Positions 38,044 to 46,499 of a stretch of 46,499 nucleotides of DNA are shown here, piece after piece. The notes under the pieces were generated by a model, which saw only the letters and a program-made list of their open reading frames with translations, had not been told where the DNA came from and did not search any database. The position numbers and the translations under genes were made by a program. Position 1 is the stretch's first letter. Each line of letters starts with the position of its first letter. Origin of the DNA: Lysobacteraceae bacterium NML07-0707 (lineage in GTDB: Bacteria; Pseudomonadota; Gammaproteobacteria; Xanthomonadales; Xanthomonadaceae); the NCBI GenBank assembly GCA_002798295.1, contig NWQT01000020.1, forward strand, positions 1 through 46,499. Reading direction: 5' to 3'.

Positions 38044-38464
38044 CTTCAATCGCGAGACCATGCATATCGAAGTCGATACCTCGATCTCCTCTGCGCACCT
38101 GATCCGGATCTTCGAGCAGCTCAAGCATAGTCACGGACTGCCGCAAGTGCTGCGTACCGACAACGGCTCCGAGTTCCTGGGCGAAGCCTTCGTGAGCTGG
38201 GCCAAGTTCAACGGCATGTCCCTCCGCTATATCCAGCCCGGCAAGCCCAACCAGAACGCCTATATTGAACGCTTCAACCGGACGTTCTGGGAGGAAGTGC
38301 TGGATCAACACCTGTTCACCCGCCTCGATGATGTGCGCGAAGCCGCCTCTGGATGGATGATCGGATACAACCAAGCGCGTCCCCACGACGCACTCGGCCA
38401 TCTCACCCCCACCGAATACCGTAATCACCTCGCCGGAAATTCTACTTTTGAAATGTATGCTTGA
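38021..38464 (+). pseudogene. IS5/IS3 chimeric transposase ORF
   Basis: An intact 147-codon frame starting in the IS5 end: MSAKYPSD comes from the IS5 transposase and DFNRETMHIEVDTSISS onward from an IS3-family OrfB. It keeps the second Asp (RTDNGSEFLG) and the Glu (NAYIERFNRTFWEE) but lacks the first catalytic Asp and the OrfA helix-turn-helix, so it cannot transpose. The junction coincides with a shared CGAC. The ORF is open with an IS5 start, so a small hybrid protein might be made. The IS3 part matches the style of the orfA at the right edge. Confidence 0.8.
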
Positions 38465-38471
38465 CGGGGAA

Positions 38472-38633
38472 GCTTACGCCCTCAAGGAGCAGTGCGTATA
38501 CCGTCACCGCTTTGAGCGTCAGCAGTATGCCATACGTGTTTTGGGCGATTGGATTAGGTTTTACAACCACCGAAGACCCCATTAGGCACTTGGTATGAAA
38601 CCCCCCGCTGAGGCTTATGCTTTAGCAACATGA
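38472..38633 (+). pseudogene. IS3-family OrfB C-terminal scrap
   Basis: An uncalled frame reads AYALKEQCVYRHRFERQQ, YAIRVLGDWIRFYNHRRPH, in-frame TAG (38583-38585, where CAG is expected), ALGMKPPAEAYALAT, stop at 38631. This is the extreme C-terminus of an IS3-family transposase of yet another group. The 112 nt that follow, up to the next gene, show nothing further. Confidence 0.75.
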
Positions 38634-38745
38634 CCTGTGCAGAAAGGGGTCGGTCATTACAAAGATGCAAACCATTTCCTTGGCTTCAGGCACTATTTTG
38701 ACTGTGATCGAATGCACATAAAGCAGCGGCACTAAAATTGAGTCC

Positions 38746-39990
38746 ATGAATAGCAAAGCTTCCCCCTGTCTGCTCGCGCTGACACTGGTCTTGATTTCCA
38801 CAGCCTGCTCGCATCACCCGGTTCAAACGCCCCCTCCCAATCAGCCCACACTGCTGCTGATCTCCATCGATGGACTGCGCCCACAGGATATCAACGCCCA
38901 GGACATGCCCAATCTGTGGCAACTTGCCGAAGCAGGCGTGCGCGCCGAGGGCATGCGCCCGGCCTATCCTTCGCTGACTTTCCCAAACCATTACACCCTG
39001 GTCACCGGCGTAGTGCCTGACCGCCATGGCATTGTCCATAACAGCATGTACGATGCCGGACTGGGGGATTTCCGCCCCGATTTGCCCCAGGCCGTACGAA
39101 ATGAGCACTGGTGGGGCGCCGAGCCGGTCTGGGTCAGCGCCGAAAAAGCCGGGTTGCGCACGACCACCCTGTACTGGCCCGGCAGCGAAGCGGCCATTCA
39201 TGGCATTCGCCCGCAGGTATGGCTGCCCTTTGACAGCAGCCGCAGTGCGCAGTGGCGTGCAGAAAAAGTGGCTAGCTGGCTGACGGCAAAGACCAGCAAG
39301 CGCCCCGCATTCGCCACCCTGTACTTTGACAAGGTTGACCACGCTTCGCATAGCCATGGCCCCAACTCTAGCCAGGCGCGCAGTGAGCGTCGTAATAGCG
39401 ATGCAGCCATCGGTCATTTGCTCTCACGCCTGCGACAGAACAAACAGCTGGATGAAACCAATATCATCGTGGTTTCCGACCACGGCTTTGCCGAAGTCCC
39501 GCCCGGCCAGGCGCTTGCCGTGGCAGAAATGGTACCGCCCGACTGGGTGGAGGTGATTTCAACCGGCCAGGTGGTGGGCTTTGCACTCAAGCCCGCGACC
39601 CGCGCCCAGGCCGAGCAACACTTGCTCGGCCGGCATGACCATTACCAATGCTGGCGCAAAAATGAACTGCCCAAGCGCTGGACTTACGGCCAACATCCGC
39701 GTGTACCGGAAATCGTCTGCCAGATGGATGAAGGCTGGGATGCCCTGACCGATGAAAAATTTGAAACGCGCAAGAACAATCCCAGGATGCGCGGCTCGCA
39801 TGGCTATGACCCGGCCTTGCCGTCGATGCAGGCCAGCTTTATCGCCCATGGACCGGCCTTCCGTCCCGGTACCACGCTGCCGGTATTCAACAATGTGGAC
39901 GTATATCCCCTGCTGATGAAGTTGATCGGCCTGCCTGCCTCACCCAATGACGGCAATCCAGGCACTTTTGATGCAGTACTGCAAGACTGA
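38746..39990 (+). CDS. Nucleotide pyrophosphatase/phosphodiesterase (NPP/ENPP), lipoprotein
   Basis: A 414-residue alkaline-phosphatase-superfamily enzyme with a lipobox (LISTAC, Cys21). The metal ligand Asp42 is in LISIDGLRP and the nucleophile Thr78 in YPSLTFPNHYTLVTG. Further metal ligands lie in FDKVDHASHSHGP, VVSDHGFAEV and RGSHGYDP. This is the Xanthomonas NPP type, which splits phosphodiester and pyrophosphate bonds of nucleotides in the periplasm or at the outer membrane. It stands alone between IS remnants and tRNA-Arg. Confidence 0.9.
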   Translation: MNSKASPCLLALTLVLISTACSHHPVQTPPPNQPTLLLISIDGLRPQDINAQDMPNLWQLAEAGVRAEGMRPAYPSLTFPNHYTLVTGVVPDRHGIVHNSMYDAGLGDFRPDLPQAVRNEHWWGAEPVWVSAEKAGLRTTTLYWPGSEAAIHGIRPQVWLPFDSSRSAQWRAEKVASWLTAKTSKRPAFATLYFDKVDHASHSHGPNSSQARSERRNSDAAIGHLLSRLRQNKQLDETNIIVVSDHGFAEVPPGQALAVAEMVPPDWVEVISTGQVVGFALKPATRAQAEQHLLGRHDHYQCWRKNELPKRWTYGQHPRVPEIVCQMDEGWDALTDEKFETRKNNPRMRGSHGYDPALPSMQASFIAHGPAFRPGTTLPVFNNVDVYPLLMKLIGLPASPNDGNPGTFDAVLQD

Positions 39991-40023
39991 AAGCATATGA
40001 GCCGAGCCTTAGCGGCTTGGCTT

Positions 40024-40076
40024 CTTGAAGCGGCTTCAAGACAAAAAAAGAAGCCAACCGCGAAGGGTTGGCTTTG
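40024..40076. terminator. Two hairpins between the NPP gene and tRNA-Arg
   Basis: First CTTGAAG-CGG-CTTCAAG (40024-40040) followed by an A-run; then AAGCCAACC-GCGAAG-GGTTGGCTTT (40051-40076). The second ends in TTT on plus and, read on minus, is followed by TTCTTTTTTT. They likely terminate both the NPP mRNA and the tRNA-Arg transcript. Confidence 0.75.
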
Positions 40077-40083
40077 GGATAAA

Positions 40084-40160
40084 TGGCGCGCCCGGAAGGA
40101 TTCGAACCTCCGACCCCCAAGTTCGTAGCCTGGTGCTCTATCCAACTGAGCTACGGGCGC
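40084..40160 (-). tRNA. tRNA-Arg (anticodon ACG)
   Basis: A 77-nt tRNA on minus: acceptor GCGCCCG/CGGGCGC, D-arm with AGCTCAGTTGGATAGAGC, anticodon loop CTACGAA (ACG), T-loop GTTCGAATC, CCA encoded. A-to-I editing by TadA would let it read CGU/CGC/CGA. Confidence 0.97.
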
Positions 40161-40176
40161 GCTGTTGAGGAGCGAA

Positions 40177-40205
40177 ATTATGGGCAGTTCATTGCAGTGC
40201 GTCAA
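40177..40205 (-). promoter_or_regulatory. Promoter of tRNA-Arg
   Basis: On minus: TTGACG (40200-40205), a 17-nt spacer, CATAAT (40177-40182), then the tRNA 5' end 17 nt on. Near-consensus sigma-70 promoter. Confidence 0.88.
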
Positions 40206-40243
40206 GCATTTTTTGCAATTTTTTTCGCCCTTTTGAAATCAGC

Positions 40244-41697
<1,454 letters not shown>

Positions 41698-41701
<4 letters not shown>

Positions 41702-41739
41702 CCCCACTGTGCGCCCAATACCACGACTGACTGACTCAT
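41698..41739 (-). CDS. 13-codon purA leader minigene
   Basis: From the duplicated start codon: [13 protein letters not shown] then TGA (41698-41700). It has the same GGAGAG ribosome site as purA. It is a by-product of the duplication, but ribosomes should initiate here, so it could affect purA translation. No protein function is expected. Confidence 0.45.
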
Positions 41740-41754
41740 CTTGCTCTCCGAAAA
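41702..41754. repeat. 53-bp direct repeat, copy 2 (upstream of purA)
   Basis: An exact copy of 41508-41560, offset by 194 nt. It opens a mini-ORF on minus, listed separately. Confidence 0.95.
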
Positions 41755-41810
41755 TTTGATTTGGCCGCCAATATGGCAGCCGGACACTTTTTCATGCCGC
41801 CATACGCGAT

Positions 41811-41845
41811 AAAAGCCGAGCGGGGAAACACCCCGACCGGCTTTT
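41811..41845. terminator. Intrinsic terminator-like hairpin upstream of purA/rnt
   Basis: AAAAGCCG...CGGCTTTT outer stem (41811-41818 with 41838-41845) enclosing GGGG/CCCC. T-runs on both strands. It lies between the divergent rnt and purA, before the likely promoters or as a leftover of a lost neighbour. If inside the purA transcript it would be an attenuator. Confidence 0.6.
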
Positions 41846-41900
41846 GGAAATGATACTGGTGTGCCAGCGGCTTTGCCAGCACAGCCGTTACACTTTATCC

Positions 41901-42533
41901 ATGTCTGAAGATATCGCACCCGCCCCCCTGCCCTTTCCCTCCATGGCGCGCCGCTTTCGCGGCTTTCTGCCCGTAGTCGTCGATGTCGAAACCGGGGGGT
42001 TTGACTGGAACCGTCATGCGCTGCTGGAAATCGCCGCCGTGCCATTGGATCTGGACGAATCTGGTCAGCTTGTCCTTGGGCAAACCGCATGTGCGCATCT
42101 TGAACCTGCGCCCGGCACCGAGATCGACCCCAAATCACTGGCTGTCACCGGCATCCGGCTCGATCATCCATTCCGGCTTGCCAAGCCGGAGAAAGAAGCG
42201 CTTGACCATGTATTTGCAGCCGTGCGTGCAGCAGTCAAGAAGCACGGCTGCCAGCGGGCGATTCTGGTCGGCCACAATGCCCATTTCGACCTCAACTTTC
42301 TGAATGCCGCGGTGACCCGGGTCAGGCATAAGCGCAACCCGTTTCACCCTTTCAGCGTATTCGACACCGTCACCCTGGCTGGCCTTGCCTATGGGCAAAC
42401 CGTGCTGGCTCGCGCGGTGCAAGCCGCCGGCATGGAGTGGGACAGCCGTGAAGCGCACTCGGCCGTGTACGACGCCGAAATGACCGCAAAGCTGTTCTGC
42501 ACCATCGCCAACCAGTGGCCGATAGCGCACTAA
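41901..42533 (+). CDS. rnt: Ribonuclease T
   Basis: A 210-residue DEDDh 3'-5' exoribonuclease that trims tRNA CCA ends and matures 5S and other stable RNAs. The Exo I motif is VVDVETGGF, Exo II is [11 protein letters not shown], Exo III is [12 protein letters not shown] with the catalytic His. The start [12 protein letters not shown] at 41901 matches the family's short variable head; the frame extends 19 codons upstream. It converges on rlmB with only 3 nt between stops. Confidence 0.93.
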   Translation: MSEDIAPAPLPFPSMARRFRGFLPVVVDVETGGFDWNRHALLEIAAVPLDLDESGQLVLGQTACAHLEPAPGTEIDPKSLAVTGIRLDHPFRLAKPEKEALDHVFAAVRAAVKKHGCQRAILVGHNAHFDLNFLNAAVTRVRHKRNPFHPFSVFDTVTLAGLAYGQTVLARAVQAAGMEWDSREAHSAVYDAEMTAKLFCTIANQWPIAH

Positions 42534-42536
42534 GCG

Positions 42537-43283
42537 TTAGCCCAGCCTTTGCCGCACGGCCTCGAACAGGGCAATCCCGGCGCTGACCGAGACATTCAGG
42601 CTTTCCATGTCGCCGGGCATGGGAATTTTCACCAGCTGGTCGCAGTTCTCCCGGGTCAGGCGGCGCAGGCCATCGCCCTCGCCCCCCAGCACCAGGGCGA
42701 TATTGCCGCGCAAGTCCAGCGAATACAGTGAGGCCTCTGCCTCGCCCGCCAGGCCGTAAATCCACACGCCCTGTTTCTGCAAATCCCGCAGGGTGCGGGC
42801 AAGATTGGTGACGGCCACTACGGGGATGCGGTCAGCTGCGCCTGCGGAAGTTTTGCGCACCGTGGCATTGACCTGCACCGCCTTGTCTCGCGGGATGATG
42901 ACGGCGGTGATATTGGCTGCCGCTGCCGAGCGCAAACATGCGCCGAGGTTGTGCGGGTCCTGCACGCCATCGAGCACCAGCAGCAGGGCGCGGCCTTCGG
43001 CCTGCTCCAGCAACTCCGCCAGCTCGTGCTCACCCCAGCTGCGGGCGGCCTGATAGCGGGCGACCACGCCCTGATGCCGCAGCCCGCCGGCCACGCCATC
43101 CAGTGCCTGCTGCGCCACCCGGCGGGTATCAATCCCCAGACGGCGCGCCTGGGCTTCGATATCCGTCAGGCGGGCATTGCGCCCACCCGATTCAACCAGC
43201 ACTTCGCGCACATTCTGCGCGTCGTGTTCCAGTGCGGAGGCCACGGCATTGATGCCGACGATCCATTGCGATGTTTTACTCAT
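42537..43283 (-). CDS. rlmB: 23S rRNA (guanosine-2'-O-)-methyltransferase RlmB
   Basis: A 248-residue SPOUT methyltransferase that 2'-O-methylates G2251 in 23S rRNA. The N-terminal L30e-like substrate domain is at about 5-75; the SPOUT knot has DGVQDPHNLGACLRSAAAA, ALVLGGEGDGLRRLT and IPMPGDMESLNVSVSAGIALFE. The start MSKTSQWIVGINAV (43281-43283) is the typical one. It lies downstream of rnr, the classical rnr-rlmB order, with 35 nt between them. Confidence 0.94.
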   Translation of the reverse strand: MSKTSQWIVGINAVASALEHDAQNVREVLVESGGRNARLTDIEAQARRLGIDTRRVAQQALDGVAGGLRHQGVVARYQAARSWGEHELAELLEQAEGRALLLVLDGVQDPHNLGACLRSAAAANITAVIIPRDKAVQVNATVRKTSAGAADRIPVVAVTNLARTLRDLQKQGVWIYGLAGEAEASLYSLDLRGNIALVLGGEGDGLRRLTRENCDQLVKIPMPGDMESLNVSVSAGIALFEAVRQRLG

Positions 43284-43318
43284 GGCGACATTGTAGGGGC
43301 TTGCGCGTGGCGGCTCTC

Positions 43319-45724
43319 TCAATATTTTTGTTTGGCTCGGCGTGCAGGCTGCCCGCGCCGGGCTTTTTCGCTGTCCATTTCCTCCAGCAAGCGGAAATCG
43401 ATTTTGCGATCTTCCAGGCTGGCCTTGAGCACCTGCACGCGCACCTTGTCGCCCAGCCGGAATTCGCGGCCACGGCGCTCGCCGGTCAAGGTTTTGCGGA
43501 TGGCATCAAACTGGTAATAGTCATACGGTAACTGGGTGACGTGTACCAAACCGTTGACTTTGGATTCACTCAGTTCCACGAACAGGCCAAAGCTGGTCAC
43601 GCCACTCACCACGCCTTCAAACTCGCCGCCGACATGCTGCTCCATCCAGGCGGCGCGATAACGCTCATCCACTTCGCGCTCGGCTTCATCTGCACGCCGG
43701 GCGCGCTCGGAGCATTGCAGGGTGAGCCGCGCCATGTCGCGCTCGCCATAGCGGAAGTTGTCGGCATTGCCGCCCTGCAATACATGGGCAATGGCCCGGT
43801 GCAGCAGCAAATCGGGATAACGGCGGATAGGCGAGGTGAAATGCGCATAGCTGTCCAGCGCCAGGCCGAAGTGGCCGATATTCTCGGGCGAATACACCGC
43901 CAGCGACTGGCTGCGCAGCAGGACTGATTCAATCAGCGCCGCATCGGCGCGCTCGCGCACCTTGTGAATCAGCGCGGTGAAATCCCGTGGATGCACCCGG
44001 CTCCAGGGCGGCATGGAGAGCTTGAACTCTTTCAAAAATTCCTGCAAATCGGCGTATTTCTGCTCCGGCGGACGGTCATGGATGCGGAACGGCGCGGCAA
44101 TCCCGGCGCGCTGCACGAACTTGGCAGCCTCGACATTGGCAGCAATCATGCACTCTTCAATCAGCTTGTGCGCATCGTTGCGCTGCAGCATGCCGGCCTG
44201 CACCACTTCACCACGGTTATCCAGCACAAAACGCACCTCGCCAGATTCAAACTCAATGGCGCCGCGCGCCTGCCGTGCTTTGGCCATCTGCTGATACATC
44301 TGCTGCAAATCCTGCACCTGTGGCAGCAGGTCACCAATTTTTGCCAGCGCTGCCGCGCGCGCCTCCTCGGGGATACCCTCGCCCACTGCATTCCAGACTT
44401 CGGTATAAGTCAGTCGTGCATGTGAGCGCATCACCGCCCGATAAAACTCGGAGGACTTTACTTCACCGCGATTATTGAGCTGCATATCGCAGACAAAGCA
44501 CAGCCGTTCCACATCCGGGTTCAGCGAGCAAATGCCGTTGGACAGCACTTCCGGCAGCATGGGCACCACAAAACCGGGGAAATACACCGATGTGGCGCGG
44601 GTTTCGGCCTCCACATCCAGGGGCGCACCGGGGCGCACATAGTGCGAGACATCGGCAATCGCCACCACCAGCCGCCAACCGCCCTTGAGCCGCTCGCAGT
44701 ACACCGCATCATCAAAATCCTTGGCATCCTCGCCATCAATGGTGACCAGCGGCAGCTCGCGCAAATCCACCCGGCCTTCGCGCTCGGCGGCACTCACTTG
44801 CAAGGGCACCGCAGCGGCTTCATCCAGCACCTGCTGCGGAAATTCATGCGGAATGTCATGGCCGTGGATGGCCGCTTCCACCACCAGCGAAGGCGTCAAT
44901 TTATCGCCCAGTACCGCCACAATGCGACCAATCGGCGGGCGGCGCCCTTGCTGCGGCTGGGTGATTTCAGCCACCACCAATTGCCCCGGTCTGGCCTCAT
45001 TCCGCTCATTCTGCGGAACCATCACATTGCGCTGGATGCGGGCATCGTCCGGCACCACGAACCCCACGCCGGCCTCCTCATCGTAACGTCCCACCAGCCG
45101 GGTGATGCGCCGCTCCAGCACTTCGGCAATCATGCCCTCTGCACGACCGCGCCTGTCCATGCCGGTGATGCTGACCATCACCCGGTCGCCATGCAGCACC
45201 TTGCGCATTTCATTGGGCGGCAAAAAGACATCTTCGCTACCGCCGCCATCAGGGCGCAGAAAACCAAAACCTTCCGGGTTGGCAATCACCGTGCCGGCTA
45301 TCAGGCTCAATTGTCCGGCGGGCACGAAACCACCGCGCCGATTCTGTAAAAGCTGGCCATCGCGCACCATTGCGCCCAGCCGCCGGTCGAGCGCTTCGCG
45401 CCGATCCGGGGCAGTGAGATTCAGCATCCCGGCCAGCGTATCCGCATCCAGCGGCCCTTCAGCAGTGTGCAGGATTTGCAGAATGTAATCGCGGCTGGCG
45501 ATCGGTTCGGCATAGCGCTCGGCCTCGCGCTGATAATTGGGGTCGCGCCCGACTACGGCGCCACTTGCCGGTTTTTTACCAGTCGCCGCCTTTTTTGCAG
45601 CCTTGCGTTTACCTGTGGGATTGGCCCCGGTATCGGGCATCCAGGGGGCTGCCTTCTTGTTCTTGGCAGGCGACTTGCGGGTGGCTGCAGCGGCGGCGGC
45701 TTTTTTGCGTGTTGTTTTCTTCAT
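43319..45724 (-). CDS. rnr: Ribonuclease R
   Basis: An 801-residue RNase II-family 3'-5' exoribonuclease that degrades structured RNA. In order: Lys/Ala-rich head (1-40), helix-turn-helix-like domain (about 65-130), two cold-shock domains (about 135-290), RNB catalytic domain (about 310-640; ITIDGEDAKDFDDAVY holds the magnesium Asp residues), S1 domain (about 690-775) and a basic tail. ATG 45722-45724 (MKKTTRKKAAA) is chosen; six upstream codons are doubtful. The 3' end leads to rlmB. Confidence 0.95.
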   Translation of the reverse strand: MKKTTRKKAAAAAATRKSPAKNKKAAPWMPDTGANPTGKRKAAKKAATGKKPASGAVVGRDPNYQREAERYAEPIASRDYILQILHTAEGPLDADTLAGMLNLTAPDRREALDRRLGAMVRDGQLLQNRRGGFVPAGQLSLIAGTVIANPEGFGFLRPDGGGSEDVFLPPNEMRKVLHGDRVMVSITGMDRRGRAEGMIAEVLERRITRLVGRYDEEAGVGFVVPDDARIQRNVMVPQNERNEARPGQLVVAEITQPQQGRRPPIGRIVAVLGDKLTPSLVVEAAIHGHDIPHEFPQQVLDEAAAVPLQVSAAEREGRVDLRELPLVTIDGEDAKDFDDAVYCERLKGGWRLVVAIADVSHYVRPGAPLDVEAETRATSVYFPGFVVPMLPEVLSNGICSLNPDVERLCFVCDMQLNNRGEVKSSEFYRAVMRSHARLTYTEVWNAVGEGIPEEARAAALAKIGDLLPQVQDLQQMYQQMAKARQARGAIEFESGEVRFVLDNRGEVVQAGMLQRNDAHKLIEECMIAANVEAAKFVQRAGIAAPFRIHDRPPEQKYADLQEFLKEFKLSMPPWSRVHPRDFTALIHKVRERADAALIESVLLRSQSLAVYSPENIGHFGLALDSYAHFTSPIRRYPDLLLHRAIAHVLQGGNADNFRYGERDMARLTLQCSERARRADEAEREVDERYRAAWMEQHVGGEFEGVVSGVTSFGLFVELSESKVNGLVHVTQLPYDYYQFDAIRKTLTGERRGREFRLGDKVRVQVLKASLEDRKIDFRLLEEMDSEKARRGQPARRAKQKY

Positions 45725-45792
45725 CCGGCCATGCTCGCACAAGCCAGTGACAAGCGCGCGTCAAGACAAAAGAAAATTTTTTCAAAATTGTG

Positions 45793-45821
45793 TTGACAGC
45801 CAGAAAAACCATCCCCATAAT
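45793..45821 (+). promoter_or_regulatory. Promoter of tRNA-Leu
   Basis: TTGACA (45793-45798), exactly 17 nt, CATAAT (45816-45821), then a GC-rich discriminator as in stringently controlled stable-RNA promoters. The tRNA starts 13 nt later. Confidence 0.92.
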
Positions 45822-45834
45822 TCGCGCTCCACCT

Positions 45835-45919
<85 letters not shown>

Positions 45920-45944
45920 ATTAGATGTCCAAAGACATCCCAAG

Positions 45945-45986
45945 AAGGCCAGAAACCCCAATGAAATCAAGGGTTCTGGCCTTTTT
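45945..45986 (+). terminator. Terminator after tRNA-Leu
   Basis: AAGGCCAGAAACCCC ... GGGTTCTGGCCTTTTT forms a stem of about 12 bp with a T-run, 26 nt past the tRNA 3' end. A small GATGTC/GACATC repeat (45924-45939) precedes it. Confidence 0.88.
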
Positions 45987-46033
45987 CATTGGTGCATATC
46001 GTCCCAAGTCGTGCCATTGAAGCCGGTAACTTT

Positions 46034-46080
46034 GACGGTAACTCTGAAAGCCCCCGGCTACCGCTGAAAAAGTTACCGTC
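46034..46080. repeat. Inverted repeat in the integrase upstream region
   Basis: GACGGTAAC (46034-46042) and GTTACCGTC (46072-46080), 29 nt apart, the second abutting the integrase ATG, plus a partial GGTAAC at 46025-46030. These may be integrase arm or regulator sites. No direct repeat of the tRNA-Leu end (attR) is in the window. Confidence 0.5.
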
Positions 46081-46285
46081 ATGCCCCTGACCGATACCGC
46101 CATACGCAAGGCCAAAGACCCCGGCAAGCTGGCAGATGGTGGTGGGCTGTATCTGCTGGTCAAAGCCACTGGCGGCAAATGGTGGCGCTTGGACTATCGC
46201 CGCCCAGTGACTGGCAAGCGCAACACCTTGAGCCTTGGCACTTACCCGGAAACCACGCTGGCTGAAGCGCGCGCCAAACGTGAGG
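46081..46285 (+). pseudogene. Tyrosine integrase N-terminus (P4-type, DUF4102), truncated
   Basis: ATG 46081 reads MPLTDTAIRKAKDPGKLADG GGLYLLVKATGGKWWRLDYR and NTLSLGTYPETTLAEARAKR, the arm-binding N-terminal domain of P4-like integrases. Family similarity ends at about 46284; the frame then runs through IS sequence to 46365. The catalytic R-H-R-Y domain is missing. Its place 161 nt after tRNA-Leu fits integration of a genomic island or prophage at that tRNA. Cut by the IS3 element that follows. Confidence 0.85.
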
Positions 46286-46364
46286 ACGTAGCCTTCCCCT
46301 CAATTGAGACAGTTCTAAAGGAGAACTTTTGGCAGTCTATGAAGATGACTGAAGGAGAGTTCTG

Positions 46365-46499
46365 ATGCGCAAGAGCAAGTTCACTGAATCCCAGATTGTG
46401 GGGATCCTGAAGGAGGGCGATGCAGGCATTCCCATCAAGGATCTGGTGCGTAGTCACGGCATCAGCGTGGCGACGTACTACAAATGGAAGAGCCGCTAT
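46365..46499 (+). CDS. IS3-family transposase OrfA, N-terminal part (runs off window)
   Basis: ATG 46365 with GAAGGAGAG 5 nt upstream opens MRKSKFTESQIVGILKEGDA and ISVATYYKWKSRY, 45 codons to the window edge with no break. This is the helix-turn-helix OrfA of an IS3-family element, IS407-like in style. The element's left end lies around 46285-46305 inside the integrase gene; I cannot fix the terminal repeat. It looks intact, in contrast to the other IS copies here. Confidence 0.85.
   Translation, partial: MRKSKFTESQIVGILKEGDAGIPIKDLVRSHGISVATYYKWKSRY

Noticed and set aside
39804-40205. Open frames on minus reading PVAQLDRAPGYELGGRRFES
   Set aside because: A well-known artefact: translation of the tRNA-Arg gene.

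Overview
The window is a GC-rich bacterial chromosome segment. Gene order and protein features fit the gammaproteobacterial order Xanthomonadales (Lysobacterales): a kdsD-kdsC-lptCAB-rpoN-hpf-rapZ-EIIA(Man) cluster, a lipid-anchored azurin, a Xanthomonas-type nucleotide pyrophosphatase/phosphodiesterase and sucA-sucB-lpdA. No rRNA operon or species-level marker is present, so the genus is left open. Most of the window is conserved housekeeping DNA, broken by four patches of decayed mobile DNA.

Layout. 1-3780: tail of an unidentified protein, LOG-family protein, AcuI/YhdH-type oxidoreductase, PilH-like response regulator, CbpA co-chaperone (minus strand) and a Prx5 peroxiredoxin. 3781-4830: remnants of an IS5-family and an IS1595-family element. 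4861-9822: DadA-like dehydrogenase, SlyD, two tandem secreted NlpC/P60 peptidases, a Nudix hydrolase and a class I aminotransferase. 9892-17360: a complete cytochrome c maturation set, ccmAB then ccmCDEFGHI, split by a lipoprotein azurin gene that has its own FNR/ANR-like site and terminator. 17449-18591: a secreted protein of three PPC-like Asp-rich repeats. 18659-26941: murA-ibaG (minus), then the Kdo / lipopolysaccharide-transport / sigma-54 block kdsD-kdsC-lptC-lptA-lptB-rpoN-hpf-rapZ-EIIA. The ptsN and hprK genes often found between hpf and rapZ are absent here, and so are ptsH and ptsI after the EIIA gene.

26983-28492 is an accessory patch: an IS5-type transposase remnant interrupts a small unknown gene that lies 13 nt downstream of an Mrr-like PD-(D/E)XK nuclease with an unusual N-terminal domain. 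The patch abuts tRNA-Ser(UGA). 28794-37539: LysR regulator and serS (minus), a TonB-like protein, and the 2-oxoglutarate dehydrogenase genes sucA-sucB-lpdA. 37540-38633 is a pile of three IS3-family remnants and one IS5 end, including an in-frame IS5/IS3 chimeric ORF. 38746-45919: nucleotide pyrophosphatase, tRNA-Arg(ACG), purA with a duplicated 5' end, RNase T, RlmB, RNase R and tRNA-Leu(CAG). The right edge holds a truncated tyrosine integrase next to tRNA-Leu, cut by a fresh-looking IS3-family orfA that runs off the window.

How the genes work together. The ccm genes make c-type cytochromes and azurin could accept electrons from them, which gives the nested azurin gene a functional logic. 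KdsD/KdsC supply Kdo and LptA/B/C export the finished lipopolysaccharide. SucA/SucB/LpdA form one complex. tRNA-Ser lies about 1 kb from serS. The best candidates for something new are the nuclease locus at 27.4-28.5 kb and the duplicated, hairpin-rich purA leader at 41.5-41.76 kb.
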